Positions 48,475-62,877 of a DNA stretch of 64,000 nt are shown here, in pieces. Source of the DNA: Antedon mediterranea (lineage: Eukaryota; Echinodermata; Crinoidea; Comatulida; Antedonidae); the NCBI RefSeq assembly GCF_964355755.1, contig NC_092671.1:7637001-7701000 (forward strand), read 5' to 3'. A model generated the notes under the pieces. It was given only the letters and a program-made list of their open reading frames with translations. It did no database searches and had not been told where the DNA came from. The translations under genes and the position numbers were made by a program. Positions within the stretch are counted from its first letter, which is position 1, and every line of letters begins with the position of its first letter.

Positions 48475-51400
48475 AGTTATACATGTTAATACAGCAGTTA
48501 TGAGGTAATTGTTCCATTCACAAACCACCAAGTATAAAATTGAATTCAAATGACTTTTACAGTATGATAGGTTATGAACTTGAAAACAATAGAACAGGAA
48601 GGCATGATATTTACAAATAAGATCTTGATTATAGCTTATATATTGGTTTAAATGAAGCGTAAATGTAATATTTTAAACGAAAATGGAGTATTCTACATTG
48701 ATTTTCATAACATTTCAGTCATTTACACCTTCGTCACTCTTTCTATTTAAAAACTGGGTGTATGTTTACAGTGGGAAAGCCACTTCGCGTTTTGACCGTT
48801 AAATCGTGTAAAATCGACTTACTTCCGCATTGACGATTTAGAAGCGCCACCTATCGTTGAAAACTGAAACCACGATTTTTCGTCGCCTAGCAAATAAGTG
48901 CTGTTTTATTTTAAGCTCCCAACATTACCTATTATGGTAAAAGCATTTGCTAATAAGTATAATTGAATAACCAATCGGTTTCCTTCAAAGAAACCGAAGC
49001 TAATACAATACATTCGGCGACTGAAGTCGGGACTCGTGAAATTTATAAATGTGGTACGATTTGACTACTGTTTTGTTGTCCATTTTCTGAATAGTCGGAG
49101 GTGCATCCCAACAAATTAAAAAAATTATAATCAATTGTTTTATCAAGAATAATATTAGTTTAATCGAGTATGATATATTTCTATCCTGTTCAAAATGTGT
49201 TGGTGTATTCTCAGGCCTCGAAAGGTAGGTACATTTTCTAGCTGTGAGCGTGGTTTCGGCAACGCGAGACACGTGTGTCAGTATAGGCGATAGCGAGACG
49301 TGTGTTGTACTGTGTTGATGCTGATCCGATAGTCGTTAGTTGTACTGGTTAAGAGTATCATTGGTCCTGGCCGGCCTAGCCTGGTGATCTGATCCCCCCC
49401 AAAAAAATACTTTTTTTCAATGAGTATTAATTTTATTTTTCATTTATTATTTGATTTATTAGGCTCAATAGATGCCTAGCTAGGCTACTAGTTAGTAGGC
49501 CTAGATTATATAAATAATAATAGTAAATACTGTAATATTAATTAATAAAATACAGCTTCCATTTCCCTTACTTTTATGTCATCATATAATATATTATAAT
49601 TATATATACAACCAGACATTAACATTTTTTTAAAAATAATATTTATTATTTTTTCTGACACTTTCAGGAAGCGTTGATGATGCAGAGTTCTTTGTCTTTG
49701 TGACTTCAAACTGAGAGTGAAGTGGATAAAAAGATGACACCGGTACCTACCGACATTGTCATATACCCAAACTATAATTTAATTATTTAAAACAAAATGT
49801 TGAATTACAAATATGTATGTTGCAGAGGATTTAGATGAATTACAATACAAATATTTATGTTGAATGCAAACCTACTACACTATACTCTGTAAATTATGTT
49901 ATTGTCATGTGGTAGACCTTAAAAATTGAATATTTATTGTATGTTAGGCCTATTTTATATTTTATTAATACTGTATTAATAATAATACTATTAATTTATA
50001 TTATACAGTACTAGTTTGTACATGTTTTTACCCCAAAAAAATGAATAAATAATTTGTTATTCAATCTAATTGCTTGTTTGTTCATCAATAACAAAACAAT
50101 TGTAAGCAAGTATATAACAGTTCTTGTTAGCCGCTTATTTCAGGTCATATTATTAATATTAGCTAGGCCCGACGCGCCCGATCACAACGTCACTAAGTGA
50201 CTTTCCGCCCCTGGAACAATCGCTCGCTAATAGGGCTAGGCCTCGGACTCGTATAAAAGCTATTATAATAGTTATGATAAATATTCCTCAACTAAAATGT
50301 ATACTGTGATAAATAAACAAGTAAATAATATACGTTGTATTGGAATGTATTTATTTATATGAATTCTTATACGCGGACAATTATAAACATCGCGTATATC
50401 GTTCGCTATAAATAAATTCATAAACACGATGACGATGTGTTTACAAAATGGCGGTTTCGCTAGTTTTCGATGGAACAAATAGTGGTACCTTTAGTTTGAA
50501 TAGTCGGAGCTGCATCCCAACCACCGAATTTTGTATCTTAATATCGTATTCTGTAGATTATTAATTTTTCTAACAGGGATTTTAAATTCAGGACTGTTCA
50601 ATTTTTCTAAATATTTTATTTTAACGATTTTCTAGGGTACAATTTCGGAAAAAAGACATTGGTTGATTTTGCCGTTAAATTACAGATTATCGTTTTGTTC
50701 AAATACATTTAATTTTACATAACAATATATTAAAACCATTTATGAATTCATTTCACTAACAATATTTTTCCGATAATCAGCTAAATTTACAAATATTGTG
50801 TTTTTCCAACACCCTAAAATTTAGCAATTTTGAACTAAATTAGAAAAGTAGGGCGCCCTCTCCGAGTCGAAATTTGACACGATTTGTCGACTGGCTGTCT
50901 CACTGTTTATGTTTCACAATATTAGATACCTGGAATATACCATTGAATAGATTACATGGTTTAATAACTTAACACTGGAGTACACCGTCACACCTTTATT
51001 AAATCTTTCCTGTACTATATGTCTCTGACAACCATACATCCTGTATTATCTAATAAAACTTTTTTTTTTATTCTTTGGAAATCTAATCTATTGAATTATC
51101 TGGAATGTACTGTCATTATATGGTATTGGTACTATCTTTACCTACTGTACCTGAACAAACCTACAATAGCCTATTATTAAACCAGTGAGGAGAAAACCAT
51201 CTATAAGAATAAACAAACAAAACTATTGTACAAATTGACCACTCACCCACATGTATAGAGTAATGGGTCATACAGTACAATGTGTACATAAAACTCATAT
51301 AAAGAAACATATTAATATTTCAACTGACAGTACCAAGTAGGCTCAATTTGATGGCCACCTCAAGTACAGATTTAAAGCTACTGTACTGTAGGTATACATA

Positions 51401-53217
51401 CAGTACATCCATTGCTAAAATAAATCATGCGCTGTGAGCTTGTGCTTAAAGCACAAAGTAAACATATCCCAGTGAAAAAAAATTCTCTTTACACAAGGAT
51501 AGCATCCGATTCTATTAAATAAATAGTAAAGTCTATTTATCTATTGGCCCCTGGATTATATTTTAATAGCAGAACACAAGAAATATGGAGACAACCTGCT
51601 CTACCAATGCAAACGATACAGTTATTCCAGTACAATCCAAAAAGAGTTTTGCATTATAAAACACAATTACATATTACATATATAGTAAGGAAAGCTTTCT
51701 TTTTCACAAAAACCTATAAAATGTTTATTAATTTTAATCTTACAAAAGATAGTCAAAAGAAATGGTTCTAATATATTGAATTAAAATAATTTTATGAATG
51801 GCATTCTACAGTATAATCTTAATCCAGTCTGGGTCAATAGTTGCAGTTTACAATTATACAGTACTATATAACAATATGAATTAGGGCAACCGAACTTCTG
51901 TATATTTCCATTACACACCCACTTCACCTGAATACAAAGGAAGGAATTCCTGGACCAGCACACATGTAAATTATATGGACGAATTAACTTTACTGTACTG
52001 TAACTGTAAGAATTGATATCTTCATAACAGTGTACACTAACTATTATGAGGACTAATTTATGAATAAATAAGCACGGATTCAGGCTGGGGCTAAACAGGC
52101 TTTAGCCCCCATCCCCTAAAATATCTTTTAAAAATAAATTAATGACTATTTCTATATGCAACCCTACATTTTTATCGTTTATGAAATATTAAGCCCCCCA
52201 AATCTATAAAGCTGGATCCGCCCCTGTAAATGACTGTCCAATCACTATACTATATGTACCTCCCTGGCCAAACAGAATTAGATCATTTTGAGGCTGACAA
52301 CCAAGGATGTACAATAATGTGCTGGGCGTGTTTGGACAGCAACCCCCACCTTTAAAGTCTTCAGCCTACTATACCACAGCCTAATTTAACCACGGAGGAA
52401 TTGTATTTTAACATAGTACCCATCCAAGAAAAATCTTGATATTTAAAAAAGTACCTTTAATACCACCCATCCTACTGTACAGTATTGTTCTTTTATGTTC
52501 AAGTATGAAAAGTATGATTCATTTGCAGTAACAAATAATCTCTCATCCTTCTAAATAAAAATGTCAATCAATAACTACATAATATCGCCCTTATAAATAT
52601 TAATGAATGAAGGGGCAACCAATGGTGTAAATATTGTTTTATACAAATCATCTTCTGTACAGTAAAAAATTGCAAAAAGTAATTTTACTAATGGCATTAT
52701 GAATTAAATAATGCCTGGTAGATTACCAGCAATATACGTTAGGTCTATGCACTTTATTTATTTGCAAGTTCATTTTAGCGGAATATTGTTTAAATTTTAT
52801 TATTTATGTTGTTATCTCTGTTCTTATTTCAATCATACACACTGTCTGTGCATGTTACCATTTAAGTTATTGTAAATGTAGAGTATGATTATTCTATGTA
52901 TTGAAAAGTTTCTAAATAAATGTTGAATGAATTAAAAAATGTACAAATTTGGTATCCATATTTGAAAAGATTGTTTGACGCTGATGGTGCTATGGTATTG
53001 TCTTAATGGCGATAGTAATACATAGTCCTTATATTTCACTAGCTCACCAAGCATAAAATGACAGTATGTATACTGTAGTAGTCCACAGGCCTAATGATTT
53101 GGACATTGGAATAATATTAAACCACGGCCTGAATAGGATTTTTTCTAAGCTAATTCACAATATCAACCCGGTGTCATACTGTAGTCATTTTACTAACCAT
53201 AAAACCCAAACAATATT

Positions 53218-54028
53218 ACCGTATATTTCGGTGTATAAGTCGCACTTTTGACACGCAAATTTGACCTCTAAATTAAGGGTGCGTCTTATACACCGAACAT
53301 AAATGCCTCACCATACAGATTGTACATAGGCCTAGGCCTAGGCTATCGTCACCTCGTTTGCTAGGCCTGAGTAGGCTAGGCCTAGCTAAAGTAACTAACT
53401 AACGTAACGGCAACCTGCTTCTGCCTAGTTTTCAAGGCATTTTAGCATGATGTTATACTAAAAATATGATGAAAAGATTTGTTCATTATGGCGATAAAAT
53501 TTCATTTGTAAACGTTTACGTACGATTGGAATAGTATTTATTTATACAGTAGTTATACGCACGATCGCCGTACCCCCAGCGCAAGCCCTTCTTGGCGGCC
53601 ACATGGTGTACGGTATTCGACTAGTATATTCTCCAGGTGATTATAGCATGGACCTAGCGTACACACTTCTCGGATACATAGATACTAATCGAATACGATT
53701 GTCCGTGAAAACGTCCGCCCTCTCGAAATGATCGAGCGAGGCTAGCCCACATATACGTGTTACACACATGGTCATGCACTCGATGTTGCGGCTGTTGAGG
53801 CTGGGCGCGGCCGAGCCTAGGTAAGAAAAAACCTAAATAAAGGACGCCGTTGCAGATATAACAAAATATATTATTACAATAATATTGATTACAATTTAAA
53901 AAAACATTGTTTTGATGAAATATAAGGTGCGTCTTATACACCGACGATATAAAAAATACCGATATTTTACTCTCAGTTAGGGGGTGCGTCTTATACACAG
54001 GTGCGACTTATACACCGAAATATACGGT
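53218..54028. mobile_element. About 0.8-kb TIR element, ACCGTATATTTCGGTGTATA ends
   Basis: The left end ACCGTATATTTCGGTGTATAAGTCGCAC reappears inverted at the right end. GGTGCGTCTTATACACCG-type words recur inside near both ends. The open frame at 53654-53998 on the minus strand includes no transposase motif. Confidence 0.8.
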
Positions 54029-55654
54029 ATGCATTCAACACTCTAAATAAACTAACGGTGATCATATATGGTTCCTGTCCATCTCATTAAACTCAGATTC
54101 ACAGGGCAGTATACATTTTATGACTAAACACAAGCACCCTTATAGATTAAAAAAATGACCAACTGCAAAGTATTAAAATATGCAATATGAACAATAGACC
54201 TTGTTTCTAGTGAGATCTATTGTGGTACAGTAAAACAGAAAATGTATTGTCTACTAGCATTAATAGGATATTTGTGATTGGTAACGTAATATAATATAGT
54301 AACTGTTCAATCCATCATGGGTAGACTAGCACAAACTAATCGTTGACAAATGTTTTCATAAATTGAATTTCACAAATATGATGTACGGTAGACATTAATT
54401 CATCAAAAAGAATATTTAAAACAAATTGTCTCACCACTATTGTTATAATATCCTTCGAAATACTGTAGGACGTAATGTTTTACTTATGAATGATGGATGA
54501 CGTCGTCCCATCAAAGACAGTGGAATTGAATATTCAACAATATTACAGTATAGTTATCACTTATTATACAAAAGCAACGATCAACCAGATTCGTTTTACA
54601 CCCCCTGCGGCCCTAAAATTTCACCCATGAGTCACCGATTGTGGTATTCAACTGTTGTTACATTGACCTTTATATTATTGTTGGAGGAGACGAGGACCAC
54701 ACTCAAAGTTACTTATTTTACTGATAACAAACAAATTTATAAATTGTTTACACTGTCAACAATTTATCTTTGATACCATTAAATAATATAAATATTGTTT
54801 ACTATAGATATTAGTTTAAGGAGAAAAAAAACATCATTTTTCTCAGAATATTTAAGTTAAATACTGTTTGGTTTTATAATGTACAGGAGATAATAATAAA
54901 CAGTAGCCTACTGCACCAATACTGTGCAAACATTATTAATAGTTAAAACTACAGTAATCAATCATTACACCCAGATTAAAGCTATTAAATAACTAATAAA
55001 TTATCAGAATATCAATAAAATATCATACAGTAGATTAGATTAGAAACTCCAAAGGCCAATTATTTTTCCGCGCCAAAACAAATGTTCTGTAAGAGCCCAT
55101 TTCCGCTGCAACAAATAACCGATTAATACTGTACCATGTGAATAAATTACTCCCTATTTATTGTGCAGCAGAAAATAGTCAGTTAAAAACAAAGCACAAA
55201 CCTAGCAGAAATGCGATTTTTGCTATCAATTTTCATCAAATAAAAGTTTGAATTTTGCGTTAGGTAGCAGAAACAGGTACTGCAGTAGAAGAGAAAATAT
55301 GCAGACATTTTGGTTTTTATACGTTAGTTTTTCTTTTCAATTTTAAACGCTTGTAGCAAGGTAACGCTTGTAGATTTCACAAACTAATGAGGTAAGTCAG
55401 TAAAACAAGGCAACCTGAAACTTATCAAACAAATGGCAACCTAGGTGTAGGGTGTTGTGAATGACCCTTTTGCTAATTAGCTTGTCTCTTGCTATTCAAC
55501 AAGATCCTCCTTGTTGAGAACAAACAGTGCATTAAAATATTTAATTCTAAAGCACAACAAATCATAAATCTAATTGAAAAAGAAGAATGCATGTCATTTT
55601 TGTTGATATTTGTTTCTTTACAAAGTATAGGATTTTGCTACAGAATAATACAAG

Positions 55655-55816
55655 GCCATAGCGCGAGGTTAAAAACAGATGAGGCAAAGATGCTTTAAAA
55701 ATAATTATTAATATAAAATATGACGATCTGTGTTGGGGAATTGGGGGAGGGGGAAAGCCATGAAAATTAAAAGTTTCAGACGATGCGAGTTACCTTGTCT
55801 GCCTCATGCTGGATAC
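55655..55816. repeat. Dispersed repeat, copy 2
   Basis: Same family as 6351-6495: shares the blocks GATGCTTTAAA, ATTATTAATAT and GATCTGTGT, and the G-rich stretch. Lies in the long 5' intron region of the myosin. Confidence 0.6.
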
Positions 55817-58529
55817 GGTCCTGCAATATCCTTATAATAGAGAAATAGCAGGTTCAAATCAGTCATCATTTGTAGATGGGGAAATAAGCTAACTTTTGTA
55901 ATAACACAAAACTAATACATTTATTGTAGTTTGGCCAAATCAGTTGGTAGATCCAGGATTTTGAAATAGGGGTGTGATAGGCTTAAATAATTGTCAAATG
56001 AAGTGCTAAACTCAATCTATTTTTTTATCAACTCTCTCAAAGCAGAGATCGGAGAACCAATGCACTTTTGTGTTTCTGGTCATGTTTCTCATCCAGTAAT
56101 CTTTTCTCAAATATTCATTACATAATATTGGAAACTACAAATTAATGCACTAAATACCTAACTGTCTATCTTGTCAATATTAGTTGAAATACTGTACATT
56201 TTGTATGGTTCTGTTTTTTCAAACATGCGTTAATAAAAAGCTGGATGGATGGAGGTTTTGAAGTGTGATTCAGCCTTGCTTTAGGAATACCACACAATAC
56301 CTTTGCTAAGGTTCACCTATTGTTCAATTCACACGTACATGACAAAAGACTCAATTGGGTAATCATGGATTATGCAAATTACATGCCTTCTACGGATATC
56401 ATATTTTAAAATTAATTTTTAAAGCATTTTTACAGTATAGTATTTAGTAAACATATTCAATAACATGGAGGAATTCCCTCCATTAGGCTATAATACATAT
56501 ACAGTATAGTATGTATGTATAGTATGGATATAACATTATGTGTAGTGCTATTATAATGTATTGTAAGTAACCAGAGCCATATTTAAAAATCTAGACAATA
56601 AACATATGGGAAACATCAAATTTGGCGAACATTCTATCAAATTGAAAAAGTTGCTTTTGTTTATAAATATTAAATATAAAGCTTTCTATCAATCTTTTTC
56701 TAATAACACAATTTCATAGCATATGTTCTAGTGGGTGTGTAACGCAGAATAACTCTACCTTTGTACCAAGAGTCGTTAAATATTAAATTAAGATACAGAG
56801 TTCAAGATATTGAGCTGATTATCTCTGTTTACATAGTACCACTGATTGTAAACCTGGGTTAATATTCTATAAGGCATTTAACATACTTAAAATTAATTAT
56901 TTTGCCAGATTTTTTACCAAATTCCTATGTACGTTATACATTTGGTCTGTTAATTTTTTAAAAGCTCAATGTTGTTTAAATAATTAGAGACTATATTTCA
57001 AAATGAAATTTTGTTATTATAAAACTGTGGGTAACAATATTCTATAAGGCATTTAACATTTCAAAATTGCTTATTTTGCACGATTTTTGTGTTGCACTGT
57101 ATAACAATACCAAGGTCATGTATAAGACTCATTTATAAGCAGACTTCTAATCAATATTATTGCAATGAAACACATCATACAGTAAGTAAATATTTAACAC
57201 AATTTAACGATACTTTTAAACATGAATCATTCATTAACTAATGTTCCAGTACAATACATTGCAGGCCTGCATTATACTAACTTGGAATGTCTGGGCACTC
57301 ATTTATCTGTGCAGAGAAAATATTTGTTCAATGAATAATAATCAAACATAATTTTAAAAAATGATCAAATGCGCGTACAGATATCTTGAAATTTGCTATA
57401 TAAATGAGTTTTTAATTAATTTTGAAATGAATCAAAAGATGGCAGTTGATTTTAAAGAGAGTATGCAGCAAAGAAAAATGTATGCACCGTAAGTCTTAGC
57501 AAGTAAACTTGGGACAGCAATGATGATCAGAGGAGTGAAGGGCGACGAGATGGAACAAGTTGGGAAAAATAAAGTTATAAGCTTGAAGATACAGGTTTTT
57601 TAATGGGAGGCCAATGAATGCCAATGGTAACCGGAGTGATGAATTACTGTCCCTGATGTGTTATTTTATTTTCTGTAAATGTCCTTAAAATATAGGGACA
57701 ACAAAGTTATCAGTATAAACTGCGATTGTTTTGTTACAAAAATTAAAAGTTAATTAAAAAAACATCTGAATTCAATTTATTTATCTGAAATATTGATAGA
57801 AAATTAGGATTGTCAGTTAAACTCATTAACATTAATATTCAAAATGTGTAGGCCTATGTAATTTATAATCCTGACTGTATTTCAGTAATTCAATTGTAAT
57901 TACCTCCCACATGAGAATAATAAAAATTGTTTTAATTTTATAATTAAATTATTTATCAGATTTCTACGTGCTATGAAAGCTGACCTACTGTAAGGTCCAA
58001 TGCAGGACATGGTATGGAAGCATATTATGGTCCCACTGGAGTGAATTATAATTTAAGAGCTGTTATCTGGCTTAATATTTAGTAAACAGATATTATAAAC
58101 ACAACAGGCAAAGAACATTAATTCTAAACCGCCCGGTGATATACTGAAATTTAATTAATTAATTTGAAACGATAAAGATGAGGAAATCTGTGAGATTGAG
58201 AAAAAGTATAAATTATATCAAAATAGAGAAATAAAAATAGTGTAGTGAAAATAAAATTCTTCCATATGGTAGGCTTAGCTTAGTTAGCATATCTTATTAT
58301 GAAGACCACTTGTTGAGTATCGTGCTAAAACTGTATGTACTACTGGATTCAAATAAAAAGGGCTGTTACCATTTTGGTCCTTACAAATAAAATGTGTGTG
58401 ATGGATAAAATAGCATTGTAAAATAAAACATAATAATATAGTAGTTAACAAAAGAACTAACACTTAACATATATCATCATACACTTAGTATCAGAAGAGA
58501 AGTTCCCAGTTTCATTTTCCCTAGCCTAC

Positions 58530-58860
58530 GGGTTTCCGTTACTTACGCGCACCGGAAACAACAACCATCACCTTTTGACAGCCACCCGGTATACCAAAAC
58601 ATGGCAAGTGTGGTGCTAAGCACAGGTGAAACTGGGGGTAAGAACATATAGGCCTACACACTGCAAAACATGTACATAATATCAAGCTTACCTGATTTTT
58701 CTACACGGTTTACCGTCTCTTAGTTACTATATACATTCACATTGACCGAAAGTCGCTTGGGAATGACGAGAGATAGCAATATATATTCGTTATGAGATTA
58801 TCTCCTTCTCTACGAACTACCTATCGCGGTAGAGCTCGCGTCTTCTTCGTCTATGAATGG
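58530..58860. promoter_or_regulatory. Candidate promoter region, possibly bidirectional
   Basis: Locally more GC- and CpG-rich than its surroundings, with CCGGAAAC (ETS-like). On the minus strand there is a potential 5'UTR exon ending ATCAG|GTAAGC at 58692. On the plus strand, ATG at 58601 opens 12 codons (MASVVLSTGETG) to G|GTAAGA at 58638. Both are predictions from splice-site appearance only. Confidence 0.3.
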
Positions 58861-59146
58861 GCGGACCGACTACCACGGAAGTATATGATGTCAAAGGTTG
58901 TGTGATCATACAGGTGTACAAAGGCGGTATTGAAGCGCCTACTGAAATAAATTCGTTTTCACTTGCATTTCCTTCAAATAATAAAGACGCATTCTTAATT
59001 AACAATAATATATCTAAGGACGTTTTATTTAAACATTCGATATCTTCATGGACCATTGTTGTAATGTATTGAAGATGAGGAGACCTTTCCGTTTTTGTTA
59101 GTGAGGATAAGTCAGAGTAGGCTAGATAAGAGAGGCATTTGGCCAT
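58817..59146 (-). CDS. Hypothetical 109-residue frame, uncertain
   Basis: The longest unexplained open frame on the right side: ATG at 59146 to TAG at 58817-58819. It starts MAKCLSYLAYSDLSSLTKTE and ends in a basic HRRRRRELYRDR stretch. No domain recognised, no signal peptide or membrane segment. An overlapping plus-strand frame (58857-59072) competes with it, and at most one is likely real. Confidence 0.25.
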   Translation of the reverse strand: MAKCLSYLAYSDLSSLTKTERSPHLQYITTMVHEDIECLNKTSLDILLLIKNASLLFEGNASENEFISVGASIPPLYTCMITQPLTSYTSVVVGPPIHRRRRRELYRDR

Positions 59147-60390
59147 ACAACATCGTACTTAAAATACATTTGTCATTGGCAAAGCGTTACTTACTAATAA
59201 ATCATAAATTAGGCAAAATAACTATATATATTTTTTTGTAGATTAGTAATTTGGCCATACAAAATTTGAAAATGTAATTTTTAATATAATTATTTTTTGA
59301 TATTAGGCCTTTTTTAAAGCGACTGGGAGGAGCGCGAAGTCAACAAGTCAAGTTAATTAATACTCCTCAATCAAGAAAGCTTTTCTGTGAATTAATATCG
59401 CATGCTTGATTATAGCAAAACAAATAATCTCACGAACAAAATCGTTAGTTAATTAAAATCATTTATTACAAAAGAAAAAAAGTAACCAAATATCGTACTA
59501 AAACATCTAAGTTTGATTCTTCACGCAATGCCTAGGAGGCGCTATACAAATTATCTAGGAATAAGATTACAGTTATCGTATACGTAATTTTAATTTTATT
59601 AATTTTTCTTTTATTATTTTTAACCTATAAACAAATTATTTGGGAAATTCGTATGCTATGCATTTCATCTGTTATTAAAAAAAAGCGTAATATTGTTTCA
59701 ATAATTAGGCCAATATTTCAAAATGAAATTGTTTTATTCAATTAATCATACCTACATTTCAAAAAGAACTAAACAGTTTTTCTTGGAAACTATTTCTTAG
59801 CTTTCGGTTTTGCCCAATCGATATTCGCAATTAACTTTACAATAACATTTCCATATTCCGAAAAATGATAATTTAGAGTTCAAGACAAAATAATGCTTAA
59901 CTGGGTTTAAGCCTGAACTTATATAAATATGGATTTTCCGTTTTCCATTTATGTAACCGCGGTTTCTTTATATTTTCCAGATACTGTTTTCAAAACACTC
60001 GCTTTTGAGAACCGCGAGTTGCTCTGGATTAACTCGCTCAAAAATCTGCATATTCAACAATCTGGTGAAATCGTTCAGCCATCTTTTCGTATATTTTTTT
60101 CTTTTTCTTTCGAGTTCAACCAAACTTGCTAAAGAAAAAACAAACGACAAACAAACAAAACAAAAAACAAACAAGCACAAATAATACACAATTGAAAACA
60201 AAATAATCTAAAACCGAATCAATCAAGGCAAAACGTTCTTATTCATTCAACTTAGAAATAAATCATATTCATGTTAATATTGTTATTGTTTCATAATCTT
60301 ACCAACGTTACGGTTTTTGTATTTTACCTTTTTCTTCTAAGCTTGTTTTATGTTATCATTATATCAAACTTTTAGTGGACCATCTAATTA

Positions 60391-60500
60391 AAGCTTGGTT
60401 TTGAATGACACGCGGCGCGAGGGACCAGATTGTCGTTTTTCGTTGGTCAGTTGCGTTGCGTTTACAGTACGTCCTTGCGTTGCGTCTGAAGTAAAACCAA
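60391..60500. repeat. Degenerate relative of the AGCTTGG MITE family
   Basis: AAGCTTGGTT at the left, and the shared block GTTGCGTTGCGT...TACGTCCTTGCGTTGCGTC at the right, match the other copies. The right terminus has decayed. Confidence 0.5.
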
Positions 60501-62534
60501 AATGAAAGGAGAGGAAAAAAAACTTTCGCTTTCTTAAATTTTGCCCGAAAGAAATTTGAAAGAAAGATAAACAAATGTGTTTTTAATTGTTTGACTGATT
60601 TATCCTGGTCAATGTCACGAGAAGATATAAATAAACAAAAATTATATTTATAATGTTTAATAAGTATTTATATCAATAGAACAATTATTTTATAAAATGT
60701 TTTTATTAATTCAACGAATCTGTTTAGACACCATAACAATGACAAAGAAAATATTTGTGTAACCCACAGTACGATGTATACGCAAAACTCTCCAATTCGT
60801 TTTAAAATAAATTAAAACAAAGTATATTTACATTTAATCACATTAACAACACAGCACTTCAAGCTTCACTGTTACCCTACACCTTATGCAAATTTTTATT
60901 TGCATAAATTTAAATTGCACGCTTCACTGAGTTTCATAGCTATTTACAGTTTAATAACATCTAATTATTAATACAATATTAATATTTACTAATGCATTTG
61001 TTAATGCATGTCAATTAATTAATATAAATAATAAACATTTATTTTATGTATTAAGTAAAATCGATAATTATTAATTGTTAATTCTTGGTTTAAAAATGTA
61101 ATAAAAGGTATACTTAAATTTAAAACTCAAAATTATATTAATTAAACTGTAATATATTCAAACAATAATAATAATTAGAAAACATTTATTTACAAAACAG
61201 CACTCATTTTAAATGGGAGATAAAAAAACTAAATAATAAAGAACATTTGATTTACATTCATAAGGGATAATAAAAAACATATTTACATAATTATAATTTG
61301 TATTAGTTTAGGTACATTTTTGGTTAGCAGTCTATCTATATGATATAAAGGCTTTAATTGTAATACTACCATGGCCTTAGAAGATAGTGTTTTTGATGTG
61401 CGAGAGTTTTCTTCATCCAATAAGGCCTTATTTCAAATTATACTTGAATCTAATTTCCACCATGGTATTGTGGGTTTGCACCGTGTCTATCCACTCCCCT
61501 GGACATTAATATCTTGACAAGTGTACTTTTGTTGCATGAATTTTTACAGCTAAATACAGTAACTAAATATTTCTTTGTTTACTATACTGTACATATTTTA
61601 CAGAAAATAAATTAATATGACAATATGAACAATTTATTCATTTCTTTATATCTATTTTATATTTATACACAAGCTGTAACATTATTTGTGATTGATCTGT
61701 CCGAAAGAAAGTGTGTTTTGGTCAAATTAAATATTGGTCCTAATAAATAAAAATACAATTTTACAAATAATGTATGAACTAATATTATTTATAAAATACA
61801 CACAATTTTCTTTAAAATTGCCGAAAGGCAAATATGTTTGATTTGAATCAAACAAATAATTAATATGTATTAATTGCTGAGCGATTCAATAGTTTAAGTG
61901 TCCATTCTGATACACTCTATAGTTCTATAAATGCATAGGTCACAAAATACCAAACCCACTATAGCAAACATGTATGTTGAAAGTCACAGTGGAAAAGTTC
62001 AACAATGTATATTGGTCGATTTATGACATGTCTGCTTGATATGTCACCTTCTATCTATAAAAATGATTTTCAAGTGTCCCTAAGGAAGGGTTCTTCTGTG
62101 TACATCTTTGTCCATGTCCTTAGTTGCAGCAGCAGAGTAAATGTTGAATGTAGAATTCCAATAGGATGCAATACGAAAGCTTAGGTACAGTGCTTTCACC
62201 ACTGACTTGCCGACTAAATTTAGATTCACTACGTCTATGATGGTCAGCGTGTCTTGGTGTATACCATCGACTGTATTAAGAAATTATTTTCTTCACTGTT
62301 GCTTAGTTGGTCCTTTAGTGTCTATCTATCATTTAGTGTCTTTAGTATCTAACAGATCTTGACAAATCATCATTTTCAAAAGCACAGTCAGCTTTTAGCC
62401 TGGTTTTCAAATCTAATTGTCTGTTCTTCTAAAAGCCTGTCTTGGCATATTATACAGTAGCAAGTGTGAATGATTCTCTTCTTTGTCACCTAATAGGCCA
62501 GCTAGCGTCTATCATAAACATATCTTTCAAAGAT

Positions 62535-62540
62535 TTTATT
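62535..62540 (-). terminator. Candidate poly(A) signal of the membrane-protein gene
   Basis: AATAAA on the minus strand, 338 bases after the stop codon. Short motif in AT-rich DNA. Confidence 0.25.
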
Positions 62541-62877
62541 ATAAGCTGCGACATATTAAACATTTAAAATTGTAGTCTGGTTTGCAGATGTAATTGTTGT
62601 CCTTGCAAATATAACATTTTCTAGCTTTTCTAAAGTGTAACTCTTGTAGTCAGTATTAGACCTCTCAATTACTACAAAACTTGCATAATGTCTTGAGATC
62701 AGCACCGTCTTTGTATGACCTCAAGTAGTGTTAATAAACTCATATAACTATAACTATAATAAATGTTAAAAATACAACTATATACGGCAAAACAAAAGAC
62801 TTGGAGGTCTGAAATATTATCCTCTACCATCACACTTCTTTCAAAAACTATTAAACTGCTCAGCAATCAACCGTATA

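Larger units (their letters stand above)
41936..58691 (-). other. Probable long 5' intron of the myosin; no confident gene
   Basis: The first coding exon has an acceptor at 41936-41937, so at least one upstream non-coding exon exists. The best-looking distant donor on this strand is ATCAG|GTAAGC at about 58692; another weaker candidate is at about 48817. The interval is AT-rich and holds the MITEs at 48274 and 53218, the repeat at 55655 and simple repeats. Open frames here are short and show no recognisable domain. Confidence 0.4.
59150..62877. other. Intergenic / 3'UTR DNA without a confident gene
   Basis: AT-rich, with the degenerate MITE at 60391, a palindrome of two ATGCAAAT octamers at about 60889-60908 and A/C-rich simple sequence at 60130-60180. 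The right part (from about 62535, where the minus strand has AATAAA) is probably the 3'UTR of the membrane-protein gene. Confidence 0.5.

Noticed and set aside
53654-53998. 114-residue minus-strand frame
   Set aside because: Lies inside a TIR element and covers its repeated terminal words; no transposase or other domain.
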